64,000 nt of DNA from Sipunculus nudus (GCA_026874595.1 CM049318.1:60176250-60240249); one strand, 5' to 3'. Counted from the stretch's first letter, positions 1 through 13,090 are shown. A program made the numbers and translations. Notes: generated by a model not told the origin, from the letters alone.

Positions 1-69
1 GTATACCTTCAAAATTAAACTGGGCGATAATATAAGCATTTAAGCGCATTGAACCATAAGCCATAATTT

Positions 70-1040
70 GGCAGTGTGTAAAACCCGGACCCCACGGAAG
101 CCGGACCCCAAAAACCAATTTCCACCCTGTCGATTATATATACAGATAAAAACACCCCTGATGCTGATATAAGAACAAAGTCCCTCAGTTTTGAAGCTTT
201 GTAAATAACCATTTCAATGAACATTTTAAGTATACAAAATATTTTGCTGAAGTCAGTGAAGATGGACCCAAACTGCTTGACTTTGATGACTATTCCATTT
301 TTAAAGGACCCTGGAAACCCCGCTCATATTTTCATTTATTACTCCATGAGAAAGAATAAGCACTCGTGTCAAAAATTAAATATGATTATTTGATCATTCA
401 AGTGAAATATTATAGTGCAGGCACACTGAAGTGCGCCAGCGGTCAATGCATGCGGACCTGAGACTATGGATATCAGAGCTCTTCCACATAACACAGGTTT
501 TGTGTTCCATTCATGAACAACAATGCAATTTACTTTTGGTAACAATATATTTACCCAAAGAAATTGTTGATGACTTGAATTTCAAGAAACGACAGGTAAA
601 AACATAATGATTTTATAAATGTTCTTATTATACTTTTTATTTCGCTAAGCATGAAACAAATAGCAAATATAAGAACATGAAGAAAAAATAAGACAAAATG
701 AAAATAATATAGATACAAAAACACAATAACTAAATCATATGGTTGTTATGCCTAAATGGGATGTTAAAATATGTACAAAAGAAATGGTAAAACAACAAGT
801 AAAAGGGGTCCGTGGGATCCGTGAGGTCAGTGCGCCATGGTCCGTAGGGAAATTTATCAACTTTTGTTGCAAAACAGACCACTTTTTTATGTTTTTTTAT
901 ACACATAATGTAAAAAAAGTCTTAAGAAACTATTCTGCAAAATATCTCGACAAATTACCATATGAGAGTTTTAAGAATTATAGATTTTTTCTTGGGGTTC
1001 GGGATCCGGGGTCCGTGGAGTCTGGGTTTTACACACTGCC
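70..1040. mobile_element. Non-autonomous DNA element with long imperfect terminal inverted repeats
   Basis: The left end (from 70, GGCAGTGTGTAAAACCC) is repeated in inverted orientation at the right end (to 1040, TTTTACACACTGCC), and the inverted match continues for about 45-55 bp through the GGACCCC/CCACGG-rich part (positions 86-112 against 988-1018). No transposase is present; the open frame at 739-1071 runs through the right inverted repeat and is not credible. Flanks read CCATAATTT on the left and CCATAAAAT on the right, similar but not a clean target duplication, so the superfamily is left open. Confidence 0.6.
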
Positions 1041-2421
1041 CCATAAAATTAAGATTGAATCATACGTGTAATATTTTGCAGATCAGCACAGTGTAGTCCC
1101 AAATCGTCCCATAATATCACTGTATTCCGAAGCAGATGTGTTTTCATCTTATACAAATTTCCTCTCTTTCTCTTGTTCTCTCTCTCTCTCTTGTTGTCAC
1201 TCTTGATGTCTTTTCCCTGCCTCCTAAACCAAACTGTGGCTCTGTTATAAACACAGAGCCACAGGTCGCTGTCTTCAACTATCAAGAGGACGGGAACGCA
1301 TTCCCTGTTAGACGAAAGTGAGCGGGGGTGATTGTTTCAGCCAGTGGTGTGAACTGTGAAGTGCACATGTTACATCAACACTGCTTACTTCCTGACCCAC
1401 CCCTCTGAAATGTGACACATAGGAGTGAATTTACAATCAGTACCTACATTTGGGACAGCTGAATAAAATATTGCTACCACTTACTGTCTTCTCTTATATT
1501 TCCTACCGCGGCGTTATCTGTTGATGAAAGACATATTATTATTATTCAGAAATGTGTAAGTACATGTATACATTATAAATCATGAATATCACATGAAAGA
1601 GCAGAAGTTGGCTTGCTGGAATCGATCCTGTGCAGCATGGCTCAGTACTCAAACACTAATGCCATTACACCATGCAAGACGATGTGAAGGTCACAGGAAA
1701 AAGAGGGCTTTTAAATGGGGGTGTGGAGTAATAAATAGGGCCACCTAACGACAGTTGTAAATATCATGAGAAATATTGAGAAATATTATTACCTACTTAA
1801 AAGATGGGGGAAACCCCCCATACCCCCCTTAGAATTCCTACAACCAAAAAAGAAACATTATTAAGTGCTTTAAATGACGGGTGAGATCCCCCCCCCCCCC
1901 CCCATGGTCAGACCGGTATACTTTACGGTAGTCTGAACGGAGATTGTTTACCATACCGTAATTATCTGTTTAAAAAAAAATCATGGCTGCCCTCTGGATT
2001 TGGATTCAAACAACATGCTACTAGCGGTATTTAATATGTACTCCAGAGGAAATATATTTGTATAATGAATCCTAATATGTATTTCTAAACCTATAATAGG
2101 CAATATAGGGCTATTTGGTTGTACAACTATTACATCTTTACTCATTTGTAGTGGTATAATAGAGTACCGGCCGAGCCTGCACCGGTAGGTACTGATTGTA
2201 AAGTCGTACCGACACATACACCTGGCCAGCTGAAATAATCCAGTGTGTAACCCTGGTAACAACCCATGTAGCCAGTGGTCCAGTTACAAGGACACTCACA
2301 GCAGTGATGATTTAACTTGTGCACTGCACGCTGCTGGGTGAAACGATCGCCCCGGCTCACCATACTTAAACTGGGTTCATTCTCAGAAGAGGCATGTGTT
2401 CCCATCCTCTAGATAAATGAA
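1041..2421. other. Intergenic DNA, no gene seen
   Basis: No exon-like conserved reading frame was found on either strand. It holds a pyrimidine-rich CT tract around 1150-1200, a small inverted copy of the motif of the 2422-2563 duplication around 1228-1263 (TGTGGCTCTG / CAGAGCCACAG), and a poly-C run at about 1890-1903. Confidence 0.5.
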
Positions 2422-2563
2422 GGCAGGGCCCTCTGGCTCTCACAGTGTTTACAACAGAGCCACAACTGGGTACCCAGCCTCCATATCTGTCTGGCAGGGC
2501 CCTCTGGCTCTCACAGTGTTTACAACAGAGCCACAACTGGGTTCCCAGCCTCCATATCTGTCT
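2422..2563. repeat. 71-bp tandem duplication
   Basis: Two near-identical copies of a 71-bp unit beginning GGCAGGGCCCTCTGGCTC start at 2422 and 2493. They keep a single reading frame open (2417-2845) only because the unit lacks stops in that frame, which then runs into a repeat element. The near identity indicates a recent duplication. Confidence 0.85.
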
Positions 2564-2689
2564 GTATTTTACATATTTATATGCTTAGTTATGTATATTT
2601 CTTTGGTATATTTGATCATCCAGTTTTTCATCATTGTAAATATTTTAACAAAAAAAACCCATGATCCAACCAGCATATATATATTTTTA

Positions 2690-3733
2690 TCGCCAGACAT
2701 AGTCTGGAGATACTATGGTTTGAGGCACGGTTGCGCCGCCGCCGCAGAGATTTCTTTTGGACGCAATAACTCAAAAAATATTTCAAGGATCTTTTTCAAA
2801 CTTGACACATTTATAGATATAGGTGAGAGGACGAAGCCTATTTAAAATGGGGTCATGACCTCAACTAGGAGAGTGACCTTGACCTTGAATAGATCCATTT
2901 TTGGGGAAAATCACACGTTTCTTAAATATTTCAAGAAATTTTTCATGGATTTATCCTAAAATCAAGTTGGACAAAGATCTTGGATAGTGATGTCATGTAC
3001 CGGAAACTGGTGGTGCCACCTAGTGTCCTTTTCTTGTTTTTGTGCCGTTTAATACCAACATCATTGCCACTTGACAGTACTTTTAGCATCACAAGTCAAA
3101 AACTGATTGACAGATTTCTTTAATATTATGCATGTACATAGGTATGGGTTATGGGATGATGTATATTAAAATTGGGGTCATGACCTTTCCTTTGAGAGTG
3201 GCTTTGACCTTGAATATTACCATATATGGTGAAAATCACATAAAATCATGAATATCTTAAAAAGGGATGCATGAATTGGTCCAAAAATCAAGTTGACGGA
3301 AGATCTTGGATAGTTTTGTCTTTTGCAGAAGATAGGTGGCGCCACCTGTTGTCCTTTTTTTGTTTTTTGCGCCTTTGAATACCCCATCATTGCCACTTGA
3401 CAGTATATACTGTGAGCATTATAAGTCAAACAGTAATGGACAGATTTCTTTTATGTTATGCATGTATATAGATATGGTTTATGGAATGAGGTATATTTAA
3501 TTTTAAATTTAATTTTAAAATTTAATTTAATTTAAATTATTTTTTTTTTAAATTTAATTTTTTTTTTCAAATGTTGGATATTTTGGAATGCAGTTTATTG
3601 ATTTGGGGTCATGACCATGACTATGAGAGTGACCTTGACCTTGAATATTCCCATATTTGGTGAAAAACATAAAAACATAAAACCTCATTTGTCTGGCGAT
3701 ACTATGGCACCAGCGGTGCCAAGAAATGTCTAG
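2690..3733 (+). mobile_element. Helentron/HINE-like element, family A copy 1
   Basis: The 5' end is a hairpin of the form ATCGCCAGACATAGTCTGGAGAT (written in two halves: ATCGCCAGAC and GTCTGGAGAT), followed by a short CGCCGCCGCCGC tract. The 3' end repeats the 5' motif in inverted form (GTCTGGCGATAC at about 3689), then a hairpin GGCACC-agc-GGTGCC, nine bases, and CTAG followed by TT. Inside are two roughly 330-bp core units with the landmark GGTGG.GCCACC (about 3010 and 3336) and an AT-rich tract (3490-3570). No coding sequence is intact. End structure fits non-autonomous Helentron-type elements; that class assignment is inference. Confidence 0.65.
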
Positions 3734-4728
3734 TTATATATGTGTGTGTGTGTGTATACACATGTATGTTTAAAGCGCCTGAAGCAAAAATAAACTACTT
3801 TTTATTAAATAAATTAGGCTGTTGCAACAAGTCCAGATCCGGACACCGATCATACAGGTTTAAGTTCTATATGCACTGACACCGCCGGTCACATCTATGG
3901 AAGCTATTTCTCTGGCACTGACTGATGGACCTACCAGAACATTCGCTATTATTCTGGCATTTAGTAATAAAAATAAATTTTTTATTATTTTAATTGTAGC
4001 ATTTAATGTAGGACTGATTTTCTACAACTTGAGAAATACACATAGAACCAGAGATATGCAAAATTACCAAAGAATTTTCACAAAATGTGACAAAAGAGAA
4101 CTTATATATATATATATGTGATTTTTAATGAAAATTTAATTAGGCTTGTTCCAGTTAAACATGTTAAGAAATTAATGAAAACTGATGAATAAAATGGTCT
4201 TTATTAATAAATTTCTATTTGCATGTAGGACTTTTACTTCAAAGTTTATCCATGAATTTCACAGAGTATTACTCATAATACCAATTTCTGTAAATACTTA
4301 TAGCTCCTCACTTAATTTTGTAAGTGCTAACTGGAAATAGTCCAGTCATTTAGCCCTGGGGAAATGTGTCAGGGTCTGGAGCTCTAGACACTTTGAATAA
4401 ATTAAAATAGGTCATTATATGCTTCAACTTTGCTCCTGTTCTTTGATTGCACCAACATACAGGCCTTAGCACATTGGATGCCGTGCCAGTGTGCTGTCAG
4501 TTTAAACAAAATGTTACAACATTGCCTCTGGGGCAGTCTTACCTGGGCTGTTATCTGTTTTGCTGACAAAATGGAACATGGCTGCGACAAATTAGTCTTA
4601 ATGTCACAATAGGTCAATGAAGTGAAAACAAAGTGGTAGCAAAGAGTATACTAAATCCTTTAAAAACAGGTTAATTTAAATATGCCAATATATATTTTGT
4701 TACTAAGTCAATTTTTTGTCTTTTACAG
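3734..4728. other. Probable RPA3 intron or 5' flank, no feature
   Basis: A TG dinucleotide run near 3739-3755 and a short TA run near 4103-4118 are the only structured sequences seen. I searched for the missing RPA3 5' exon here by eye and did not find it. Short open frames on both strands at 4402-4617 lack any recognisable family signature. Confidence 0.4.
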
Positions 4729-7700
4729 CCTTCAGGAGATGGGAAAAGTTTTCAGTTAACAACCAGTGACAAAAAGGACATCACCATCCGGCTGCAAGAA
4801 CCAGTAAGTACAGTTATTTTTGTCAGATGGGCCTCTGATCAATTTTTTATCAGGGTATTGTGAATTTCTAGAGCCATTTATAATTCTGCTTGTTATTGAA
4901 ATATGTAAAATAAATCTCAATTCAGTGCCTGGATAGATGTCCCTAAGTCAGGGAGTCCAGAGTTTCTTCCTTATTTGCCTCTTTCACATTTTTCCCTACT
5001 TTTTAGCGAACCTGTGAGCTTATGCGATGGTGCGGCGTTGTGCAGCGTCTGTCGTGCGTCGTGCATCATCTGTACATTAACCATAGCTATCTCAAAAACA
5101 GCAGGAGCTAGCATCACCAAATTTTTTGCAAATAATCAGTCATCAAAAAATCTATATCAGATTTTTTTCTTTATTTTTTTCTAACCGTATTTTCTTAGAT
5201 TTTATAGGGAAAAAGCTAAAAAAGCTTTAAAAATCTTCTTCTCTGAAACTGTCCAGCCAAATTGTCCAATATTTCACAGAAATGATCCCTGGAACAATCT
5301 TTCTCAAGTTTGTTTGAATGGTTCCAGTTCAGAGATTTTTGGCCGAGTTAAAGGCTGCATTCTATTTAAATGGCAGACTGCTCACTGCATCATATTTGGC
5401 ACCAAAAGTCAGCCTGAATCTATTCATAGCTTTGGCAGACTGCCAACTGTGTGAGATTATGCAACAGGTCAAGAGTTCACTCAGTGCAGCCAGGTACAGG
5501 TCAAAAGTTCACTCAGTCAGCCAGGTGCAGGTCAAGAGTTCACTCAGTGCAGTAGCTTGAGGCAGCAATTTGTCACAGGTCACTCGGGGGCAACTGCCTA
5601 AGTCTTGTCAGCCCAGTGCATCAAACTCTGGGGAAGTTTGATGTATTGGACTGATATTTTAACCTGTCTATGCGTCTTTGATGGTATTCTCATTTACAAG
5701 ACAGGTGGTGCCATGTACATTGACTTTTGCACAGTGTATGTGCCTGCTTATTTCTACAGAGGAATTTGATACATCAGCCTGAAATTGGGCATATTGATAC
5801 ATATCGAATAGCTTTGTCGTACACAAGACTGGTGGTGCCACCTTCAACAATTTTTGCACAATGTGTGTCCCTGCTTATTTCTCAGGAGGGGTTAGATATA
5901 TCAGTCTGAAAATTGGCGTATAATTATATATCTGATAGCTTCGTTGTATACAAGACTGGTGGTGCCAGCTACAATCTTTTCTGTGTTGTGTGCACGCATG
6001 CCAGAATTTCAGCAGTGATGTTTATGTAATTGTTTCTTATTCAAAATGTTTAGTACTTGCATTGTTCATATACATGAAAAGTAATGGTCAAGCATTGAAG
6101 CATTATACCTGGTGTATATCCCAATGGACAGGTTCGCATTAGGCCAGTAGGCCTTGTTCATTAAATACCTACTTTTCCTTATCTTTTTTTGTTTTCTGTG
6201 TATCATGATTTTAGAATGCATTGCTGCAAAAGTATACTTTTGTTATTATAAGTAAACTTCAGAAAGCATGTCATTGTGTACTAAAACTGAAAAAAAGACT
6301 AAAAAAGAGCTAAAAGAGGTGGGGATCATCAGACCGCTTGGACGAGTCAGATCCACAATTTTGGTCTGGAACGGGATCACTAACATAAAATACTGGACTT
6401 CTTATCCATGGACTGGGTCATTTTTTAAAGGTTTATGGTAAATAGATACTCATTATAGACACACATAATAATATGAGTTATAATATTCATATATGTCCAA
6501 ACATGACCCACCTAAAAAATTTTTGTCTGCAGCCCTTCTCAAATAATTATTTTCACCACTGTATATCGGTTGTGTTTAATATTTCAACGAGTTTAATGAC
6601 AAAATTGTGAAGAATAAAAGAACATTTACAAACATATAGACAATTTAAATAATGATACTATTGATAGATATAAAATTAATAATAATTATTTATTGTATCC
6701 CCCGACAAAGTCGGGGGATACTATGTTTTCATACCGGTCCCGCCGCCGCCGCACATAAATCTTGTTGGCGCGATAACTCAAAAAATATTTCATGGATCTT
6801 TACCAAACTTGGTATATGTATAGATATGGCTGAGAGGACGATGCCTATTTAAAATGAGGTCATGACCTTGACTAGGAGAGTGTCCTTGACCTTGAATAGG
6901 TCCAATTATGGGGAAAATCACAAAATATCTTAAGAAATCTTGCATGGATTGATCCCAAAATCAAGTTGATGGAAGATCATGGATAGGGTTGTCATGTTCC
7001 AGAAACTGGTGGTACCACCTATTATTGTATCCGCCAAAACAGAGTTTTGCGGATACTATGTTTTCAGCTGCACGCCGCCGCCGCGTAGTTGTCCGGAGAA
7101 CTCCTCCGTAACCGCTGGGGGGAATTTTACGAAACCCGGGATTATGTTCGGGTCACATGTGAACTGCTGCGCCCCGATTTTGTTTTGACCTCTGACCTTT
7201 CCTCTGCGCTCTGTGTCCATTTGTGCGTCTGTTTCCACACATACACCCACATATCTCGGGAACTGTTTGACCGATCAGGAAATTTTTTTGCACAAATGTA
7301 GCCCTTGGAGAGCTTTATAACATACACAAAAAATGGTGGCGTCACCTGCAACCATGTTTGCACAGTGTCCATCTGTTCGTCTGCCTTGGGTTAAAATCAC
7401 TCATATCTCTGCAGTGATTTGACTAATTCACCTGAAATTCGGCATGCGTGTACATCCTGGATAGCTTTTCTGATTTTATGACAGGTGGCGCCACCTACAT
7501 TCACGTTTACGCTGCAGACATCCAAGCTCATGTCTCGGGAACCGTTTGACTGATTGGGCCAAAATTTTGCATGTGTATAGATCTCACATAGCTCTTTATC
7601 ATACGCAAAACTGGTGGCGCCACCTGCAGCCATTTTTGCACAGCTCCCGTCTGTTTGTCTGCCATTGGATAAAATCACTCATATCTCGGCAGTGGTTTGA

Positions 7701-10458
7701 CATATCTGCCAAAAATTTTGCAGGTTTATACGTCCCCGACAGCTCTCTTGATTTTATGACAGGTGGCACCACCTGCGTTCTAGTTTATGCAGCAGACATC
7801 CAAGCTTATATCTTGGGAACCGTTTGACCGATTGGGCCAAAGTTTTGCATGTGTATAGTTCTCACATAGCTCTTTATCATACACAAAACTGGTGGCGCCA
7901 CCTTCAACCAATTTTGCACTGCATCCATCTGTTTGTCTGCCACGGGCTAAAATTACTCATAAGCATATAGTAGTTTGACTTATCTGCCTCAAATTTTGCA
8001 TATGTATACAACTTGGACGGCTTTCTTGATTTTGTGGTAGGTGGCATAACCTACATACACCATTTGGCTGCAGACTTCCATGCTAATATGCAACACTTCA
8101 CTCTATTTCCTCTTGCCACTCAATCCATGCCTCACTTCACCTGTTCCACTCTGATTTATGCGGATACACGTAGTCGCTTGTCGACTACCCATATTCTAGT
8201 TCTTTACTTGTTTTCGTGCCGTTTAATACCCCCAAAATTGCTACTTGACAGTACTGTGAGCATTATAAGTAAAAAAATAATGGACAGATTTCTTTTATAT
8301 TATGCATGTCCATAGATATGGGTTATGGGATGATTTTTTTTTTTAAATTGGGTTCATGACCTTTCCTATGAGAGTGGCCTTGACCTTTAATATTGCCATA
8401 TATGGTGAAAATCACACAAAATCATTAATATCTCAATTAGGGATGCAGTTATTGGTCCAAAAATCAATTTGACCGAAGATCTTGTATAGTAATGTCATGT
8501 ACCGGAAACAGGTGGTGCCACCTGTTATTCTTTTACTTGTTTTCGTGCCGTTTAATATCCCTATCATTGCCACTTTACAGTACTGTCAGCATTACAAGTG
8601 GAAAACTAATGGACAGATTTCTTTCATATTATGCATATACATAGACATGGGTTATGGGATGATGTATATATAAATTGGGGTCATGACCTTTCCTATTAGA
8701 GTGGCCTTGACCTTGAATAATATCATATTTGGTGAAAATTTCACAAAATCATTTATAACTCAATAAGGGATGCATGGATTGGTCCAAAAATCAACTTCAC
8801 CAAAGATCTTGGATAGTGTTGTCATGTACCGGAAACTGGTAGCGCCACCTGTTAAACTTTTACTTGTTTTCATGCCGTTTAATACCCGATCATTGCCACT
8901 TAACAGTACTACTGTGAGCATTATAAGTAAAAAAATAATGGACAGATTTCTTTCATATTATGCATATACATGTGTAGACATGGGTTAGGGGATGATGTAT
9001 ATTGAAATTGGGGTCATGACCTTTTCTATGAGAGTGACCTTTTCTATGAGTGTGGTCTGATATAAATTGTTGCTGAAGATGGGGGGGGGGGGGGCTATTC
9101 TTAAAGTGGGGGATTAATTGTCTTGGGATACTATGGCACCTTTGGTGCCAAGAAATATCTAGTTTCAATCGTTTTTTATAAAATGTACTGGACCAGAACG
9201 CCTACACCTGGACTGGATTAGGACCACACCGCTACTGGGTTAGACCAGACTACCAGTCCAGTTCGCATGTCTGCTCTCGAGGCCTAGTATCTTATCTACA
9301 TGTATTTATTTTCAGCAGAAATTTGTTAATTGAAATGAGCTTGAATAATGTTGTTAAATTTGTGGTTTCCTTCTTCACTCCTCATTTACCCTGTGATATT
9401 TCTAATTACTGTCCTACTTCTTCATAAGGGTGTGCTGGACAGGCTGCAATGCCCTAATAGATCTAGCAAATATATACAAGAAAATGACAGATTATTAATC
9501 TGGTTAACTATGTTGTTGAATTTAGCTCCAGGAGTACATTGAAGGCCTAGTGGAAGTAATAGGAACTGTAGATGGAGGAAATGCCGTCAGCTGTCAAACA
9601 TACGTCAACTTTCCGTCTGAAACCACACAACAGTTTGGTAAGTAAGTCTGTACTTAAGTTGGCTGGCGGGTTTGTCATCAAGCCAGCTGGATTTAAGGGT
9701 TTTTTTGTGACGGGCCTATAAATAACCCAGAGGTCCTATAACCTGTCAGTGTGACATCAAGTGAATCTCTGTTCCATCAAGATTTTTTGTTGCCAGATTT
9801 GCTTTACAAGCACAGGTGTGAGTGTGTGTGTGTGTGGGTGGGGGGGGGGGGGGTTAAAAACCTCAGGTTCCATATTGAACCATTTATATACCCTTTGCTG
9901 CATGACCTGGGTACCCAATTGAACTATAATTTAATGGACCATTTATATACCCTTTGCTGCATGACCTGGGTACCCAATTGAACTATAATTTATGATCAAT
10001 TGGTTATTTCAAATAAAATGTATTTCATTTTTAAAATCATTGTTTTTGGCATAAGAGAATCTGACAAGATTCAGAAATAACCTTTCAGTCAGCACCTGCA
10101 TATTTACATGCCTTGTTGCCAGAAACCATACCTGAAATGTTTGAGCAGAGATTAAACCAGTTGATCCCGTGCACACCCTTAAAAACCACAAAGACAAAAA
10201 GTAAGTTCTTAATAACCCTGCCTTTTAAAAAAAACTGAAATAGTGGGGGAAAGTCAACACATGAAATGGGATTGATGTACTGTTGATTTCATGCCATATA
10301 TTCTATACATATTCATTGGTGATTTTATTAAATTTACACACTTGAAGTATATGCATAATCCTATACTGATATTTTTTTCAGATATGGATGCCTATGACAA
10401 AGCTGTACAGTTAATGAATCAGCATTCAGAACATTATATAACTGGAGGAGAACAGTGA
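4729..10458 (+). CDS. RPA3: Replication protein A 14-kDa subunit (RPA3), 5' exon missing
   Basis: RPA3 is the smallest subunit of the heterotrimeric single-stranded DNA binding complex RPA, used in nuclear DNA replication, repair and recombination. Three exons are seen: 4729-4803 (starts PSGDGKSF, ends IRLQEP, donor GTAAGT), 9526-9637 (LQEYIEGLVEVIGTV..., ends TTQQF plus one base, donor GTAAGT) and 10382-10458 (completes GAT, then MDAYDKAVQLMNQH..., stop TGA). Acceptors are TTTTACAG, TTTAG and TTTTTTTCAG, and phases 0 and 1 join correctly. The 87 residues correspond to about residues 36-121 of the 121-aa human protein, covering the later OB-fold strands and the C-terminal trimerisation helix. 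The first roughly 35-40 codons are not visible in 1-4700 and may lie upstream of the window. Two repeat elements (D at 5004-6156, A/B nest at 6694-9162) sit in the 4.7-kb intron. Assignment rests on the EYIEGLVEVIGTV block and exon order. Confidence 0.86.
5004..6156 (+). mobile_element. Helentron/HINE-like element, family D copy 1
   Basis: The 5' end reads TAGCGAACCTGTGAGC and the motif GCGAACCTGT reappears inverted near the 3' end as ACAGGTTCGC (6128-6137). It is followed by a hairpin AGGCC-agta-GGCCT and the terminus TTG before TT. Inside are diverged units with landmarks such as ACTGGTGGTGCCACC (5828 and about 5953) and short tandem units CAGGTCAAGAGTTCACTCAG (5465-5555). It lies in an RPA3 intron and has no gene. 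The element boundaries come from the inverted subterminal motif only. Confidence 0.55.
6694..9162 (+). mobile_element. Helentron/HINE-like element, family A copy 2, interrupted by family B
   Basis: Begins with a perfect hairpin whose arms are TATCCCCCGAC and GTCGGGGGATA (6697-6721), then a CGCCGCCGCC tract. Ends with GGCACC-ttt-GGTGCC, nine bases and CTAG (9159-9162). Core units of about 330 bp carry ACTGGTGG..CCACCT and the phrases GAGAGTG.CCTTGACCTTGAAT, as in the copies at 2690 and 21443. At 7025/8200 the unit is split by a complete family-B element, and host sequence resumes exactly. A G-run at 9079-9093 lies close to the 3' end. It sits in the RPA3 intron. Confidence 0.65.
7026..8200 (+). 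mobile_element. Helentron/HINE-like element, family B copy 2 (nested in A)
   Basis: Starts TTGTATCCGCCAAAACAG with a hairpin arm pairing TTTTGCGGATAC, then CGCCGCCGCCGCG. Near the end the 5' motif recurs inverted as GCGGATAC (8160), followed by the hairpin GTAGTCGcttgtCGACTAC and ATATTCTAG. Core units of about 130 and 150 bp alternate and carry GGTGGCGCCACC (7486, 7614, 7891 exact; others one base off). Removing 7026-8200 restores family-A sequence CCACCTATTATTCTTTACTTG, which fixes the ends to within two T residues. Confidence 0.7.
9879..9993. repeat. 59-bp tandem duplication in the RPA3 intron
   Basis: Two nearly identical copies of a 59-bp unit beginning ACCATTTATATACCCTTTGC start at 9879 and 9938. 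A G-run at about 9840-9853 directly precedes the array. No coding role is evident. Confidence 0.85.
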
Positions 10459-11478
10459 GGAAGAAAAGTCATATTTATAAGAAGCCTTAGCGGGAGAACG
10501 AGATACAGCAAAACCTGGAAATTATGACCTCCAACAGGGGACCCGAGCAAAGGGGTCACATTTTAAGATGGTCATCTAAGTGAGGTCTGATATAAAGAAC
10601 AAAAAAGATTTGAGACCATGAACAAGTGGTCATTATTTTGAGGTGGTTGCTAAACTGAGGTGGTCGTCAGGCGAGGTTTTTTTGTATTATCATATGTATC
10701 ACTCATTCCATCTGGAGCAGCTTTAGTTTGTGACTGGGCATTCCTTTTACAGAGCATAATGAACACCGTTTATGTCTGACAGTCATTGGATAAGGAAGAG
10801 ATGTCAGTTGTTGTTATGGTAATAACAGAAGCTGATGTAGCCTTTATGAATGGTGAACAGGCAATCAGCAATATTTGGTTATTTTGCTGCAACTTATTAC
10901 TGTGTAATTATTCCACAACAGCAAATATATTGGTGATTGCTCAGCATGTTTTCATGTCAAAACTGTAAGTATTAACTTTTAGGGTAGTTTCCATAGCAGT
11001 CATCACTGATGAATATCATATATTTAATTTTTTGCTTTTGGACCTGTGAAGATACACAGGTGCACCCATACATTGCGGAACAAAAGTTAGATATTGTACA
11101 GGTTTGTACAGATGTACCCGAATTGATATTTCGACCATAGTTGATTACATCATGTGAAGTGATGTCATCTGTTGAAGGATATTCTTTTAGGCTTATATGA
11201 GGCATGTGAAGTGATATATCCTAAGTCAGAAACCAGTTGAGTGGCATCTGTTGGACTTACTGTATGGATAGAAAACTTATTAATGGTTTGGGAATTTATT
11301 TTATGAGAACTTATGTGATCTCATTTTCGTCAACTAAAACGGAACATTAGCTTAGATCCATAACTCCTACAAACCTTACATGTATCAGGTATTGTATCAT
11401 AAGTGAAATATGACAATTTCATAAGGTATTATGTATAATGATAATGTATCTTTACCCCCGTAATTGTCTCAAACTTTT
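10459..11478. other. RPA3 3' untranslated region and downstream flank
   Basis: Sequence following the RPA3 stop. No AATAAA close to the stop stands out, so the transcript end is not placed. Small open frames at 10786-10968 (+) and 10972-11205 (-) show no recognised family and are probably chance. Confidence 0.4.
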
Positions 11479-11589
<111 letters not shown>

Positions 11590-12458
11590 AATAATATACA
11601 CTGGAAAACTGGTTGGTACACAAGTACAGATGTATGAGTACCTCTGAGCTATATAACAACATCAGTATCTGGTTAATGCATCTATGTGACCATAGGTATG
11701 TAATTTGTTTGAATAATTAAGTCTACTCAAAATTGTTTTGTTAGTGTTAAGATTATATCAAGCTTACAGTTAAGACAGTATGCTAAATTTCTCAGTACTA
11801 CTCTGTGACCTTATAATGAACTTCAAATCTTGTGAATACTACAATAGACCTTTTCCACAAGCACACACATTGGATTTAATTTTCTGTTGCTGTGTTTTGG
11901 TCCTGTGTGTCACCATTGCGAGTTTGTAAAACGAAGAAAATGTGATCCAAGAGGTTCATACAGTTGGTTTATTGTTAGAGAAAAGGTAGAATGTTTATAG
12001 TTATTATTTAAAAAAATATGCAAATTTTATCTTTATAAGGTTTTACCTGGGCAGAATACAGTCGTTCACCACCAGAAAGTGGTACAAGCGAGGTGGGAAA
12101 GGTCTATTGTAATAATATTTTGGAGTGTATTGGAAAAAATGCATTAACTTTAAAAAGAGATGCAACATAGATATTCAACATCCATGATGCCGAAAAAAAA
12201 TCATTTGTATTTTTGTGTATAAATAAATAATTTAATAACAAGAAGTGACTTCTTGAACTTATTCACCGAGTGCCAGTTAGTTATTACGAGGTGGTTTGAG
12301 CAGTGTGGTATGTGTAGTCTGTAAAACTACCCATGTAGATATTAGTTTTTTCAGGGGTGTTTGTAAAATTAAGAAAGCTTGCCATATCATATCAAACTGA
12401 TTAGGTATTTAAACTGATTAAGTATTTAAGTCTGCACGTTAAGCTCTCAGAACTGTCT

Positions 12459-12908
12459 CTCAAGTCCATGTAAATATTTTTTCCCTTTTTCCTTTGGACT
12501 CACCAAAGATGTTTTAAGCCCTCCAAGCAATCCATTTGGAAGGGGCTAAGACCCATTCCCTTGGCGCTCTCTCTGCCTAAATTTTTATTGGAAGAAAATG
12601 CCACAAAGCCAAGCAGTGAGTTTACCAAGACACCAGCGTGCCTAGGGGCCAAACAGAGATATCTAAGGAGTCTGCATAACAACAGCATCCACAGGTACAA
12701 TGCAGAAACCCGACGTCTTTTTAGCAGGCGCAACAGCTCAGACCACGCCCATCAGAACCACCCACTTGGAACCTCTGGATATGTATTGCCATTATCATCA
12801 TCGCCCACGGCTGCCTCTTTATCTGAATCTTTATATCGTCATCAGCCATTTTACCTTCATATTACCTTAACTTTTGCTCTTGGACCGCTTGACCTGTACA
12901 TATTCTGA
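12459..12908 (+). other. Unexplained open frame, possible 3' exon or chance ORF
   Basis: A frame stays open from before 12480 to the stop after 12906 (last residues ALGPLDLYIF). The interval is less AT-rich than its surroundings. No methionine start lies where one would expect; the frame has L at 12561. I recognise no family. The stretch RYNAETRRLFSRRNSS is basic, and nothing marks a domain. It could be the last exon of an unseen + strand gene, a decayed copy of a gene, or chance. A - strand frame (12500-12733) overlaps it and is equally unsupported. Confidence 0.2.
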
Positions 12909-13090
12909 AAGCTAAATTAATTCCCTATAATTTTGAATATGAAGATTTTATTTTAATTTGATTTATACATTTAAAATTAATATTTCTCACCAATTTATGA
13001 TTTAAAACATTCCATTTCAGTGCATAAACTTGTAAACATGTTTAAAATGCATATTTTTATTGTTTGCTGATCTTAAATGGGAAGCCTTTT

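Noticed and set aside
739-1071. 110-residue open frame on the + strand
   Set aside because: It runs through the right inverted repeat of the 70-1040 element and shows low-complexity GVRGIREV-like content only; no domain.
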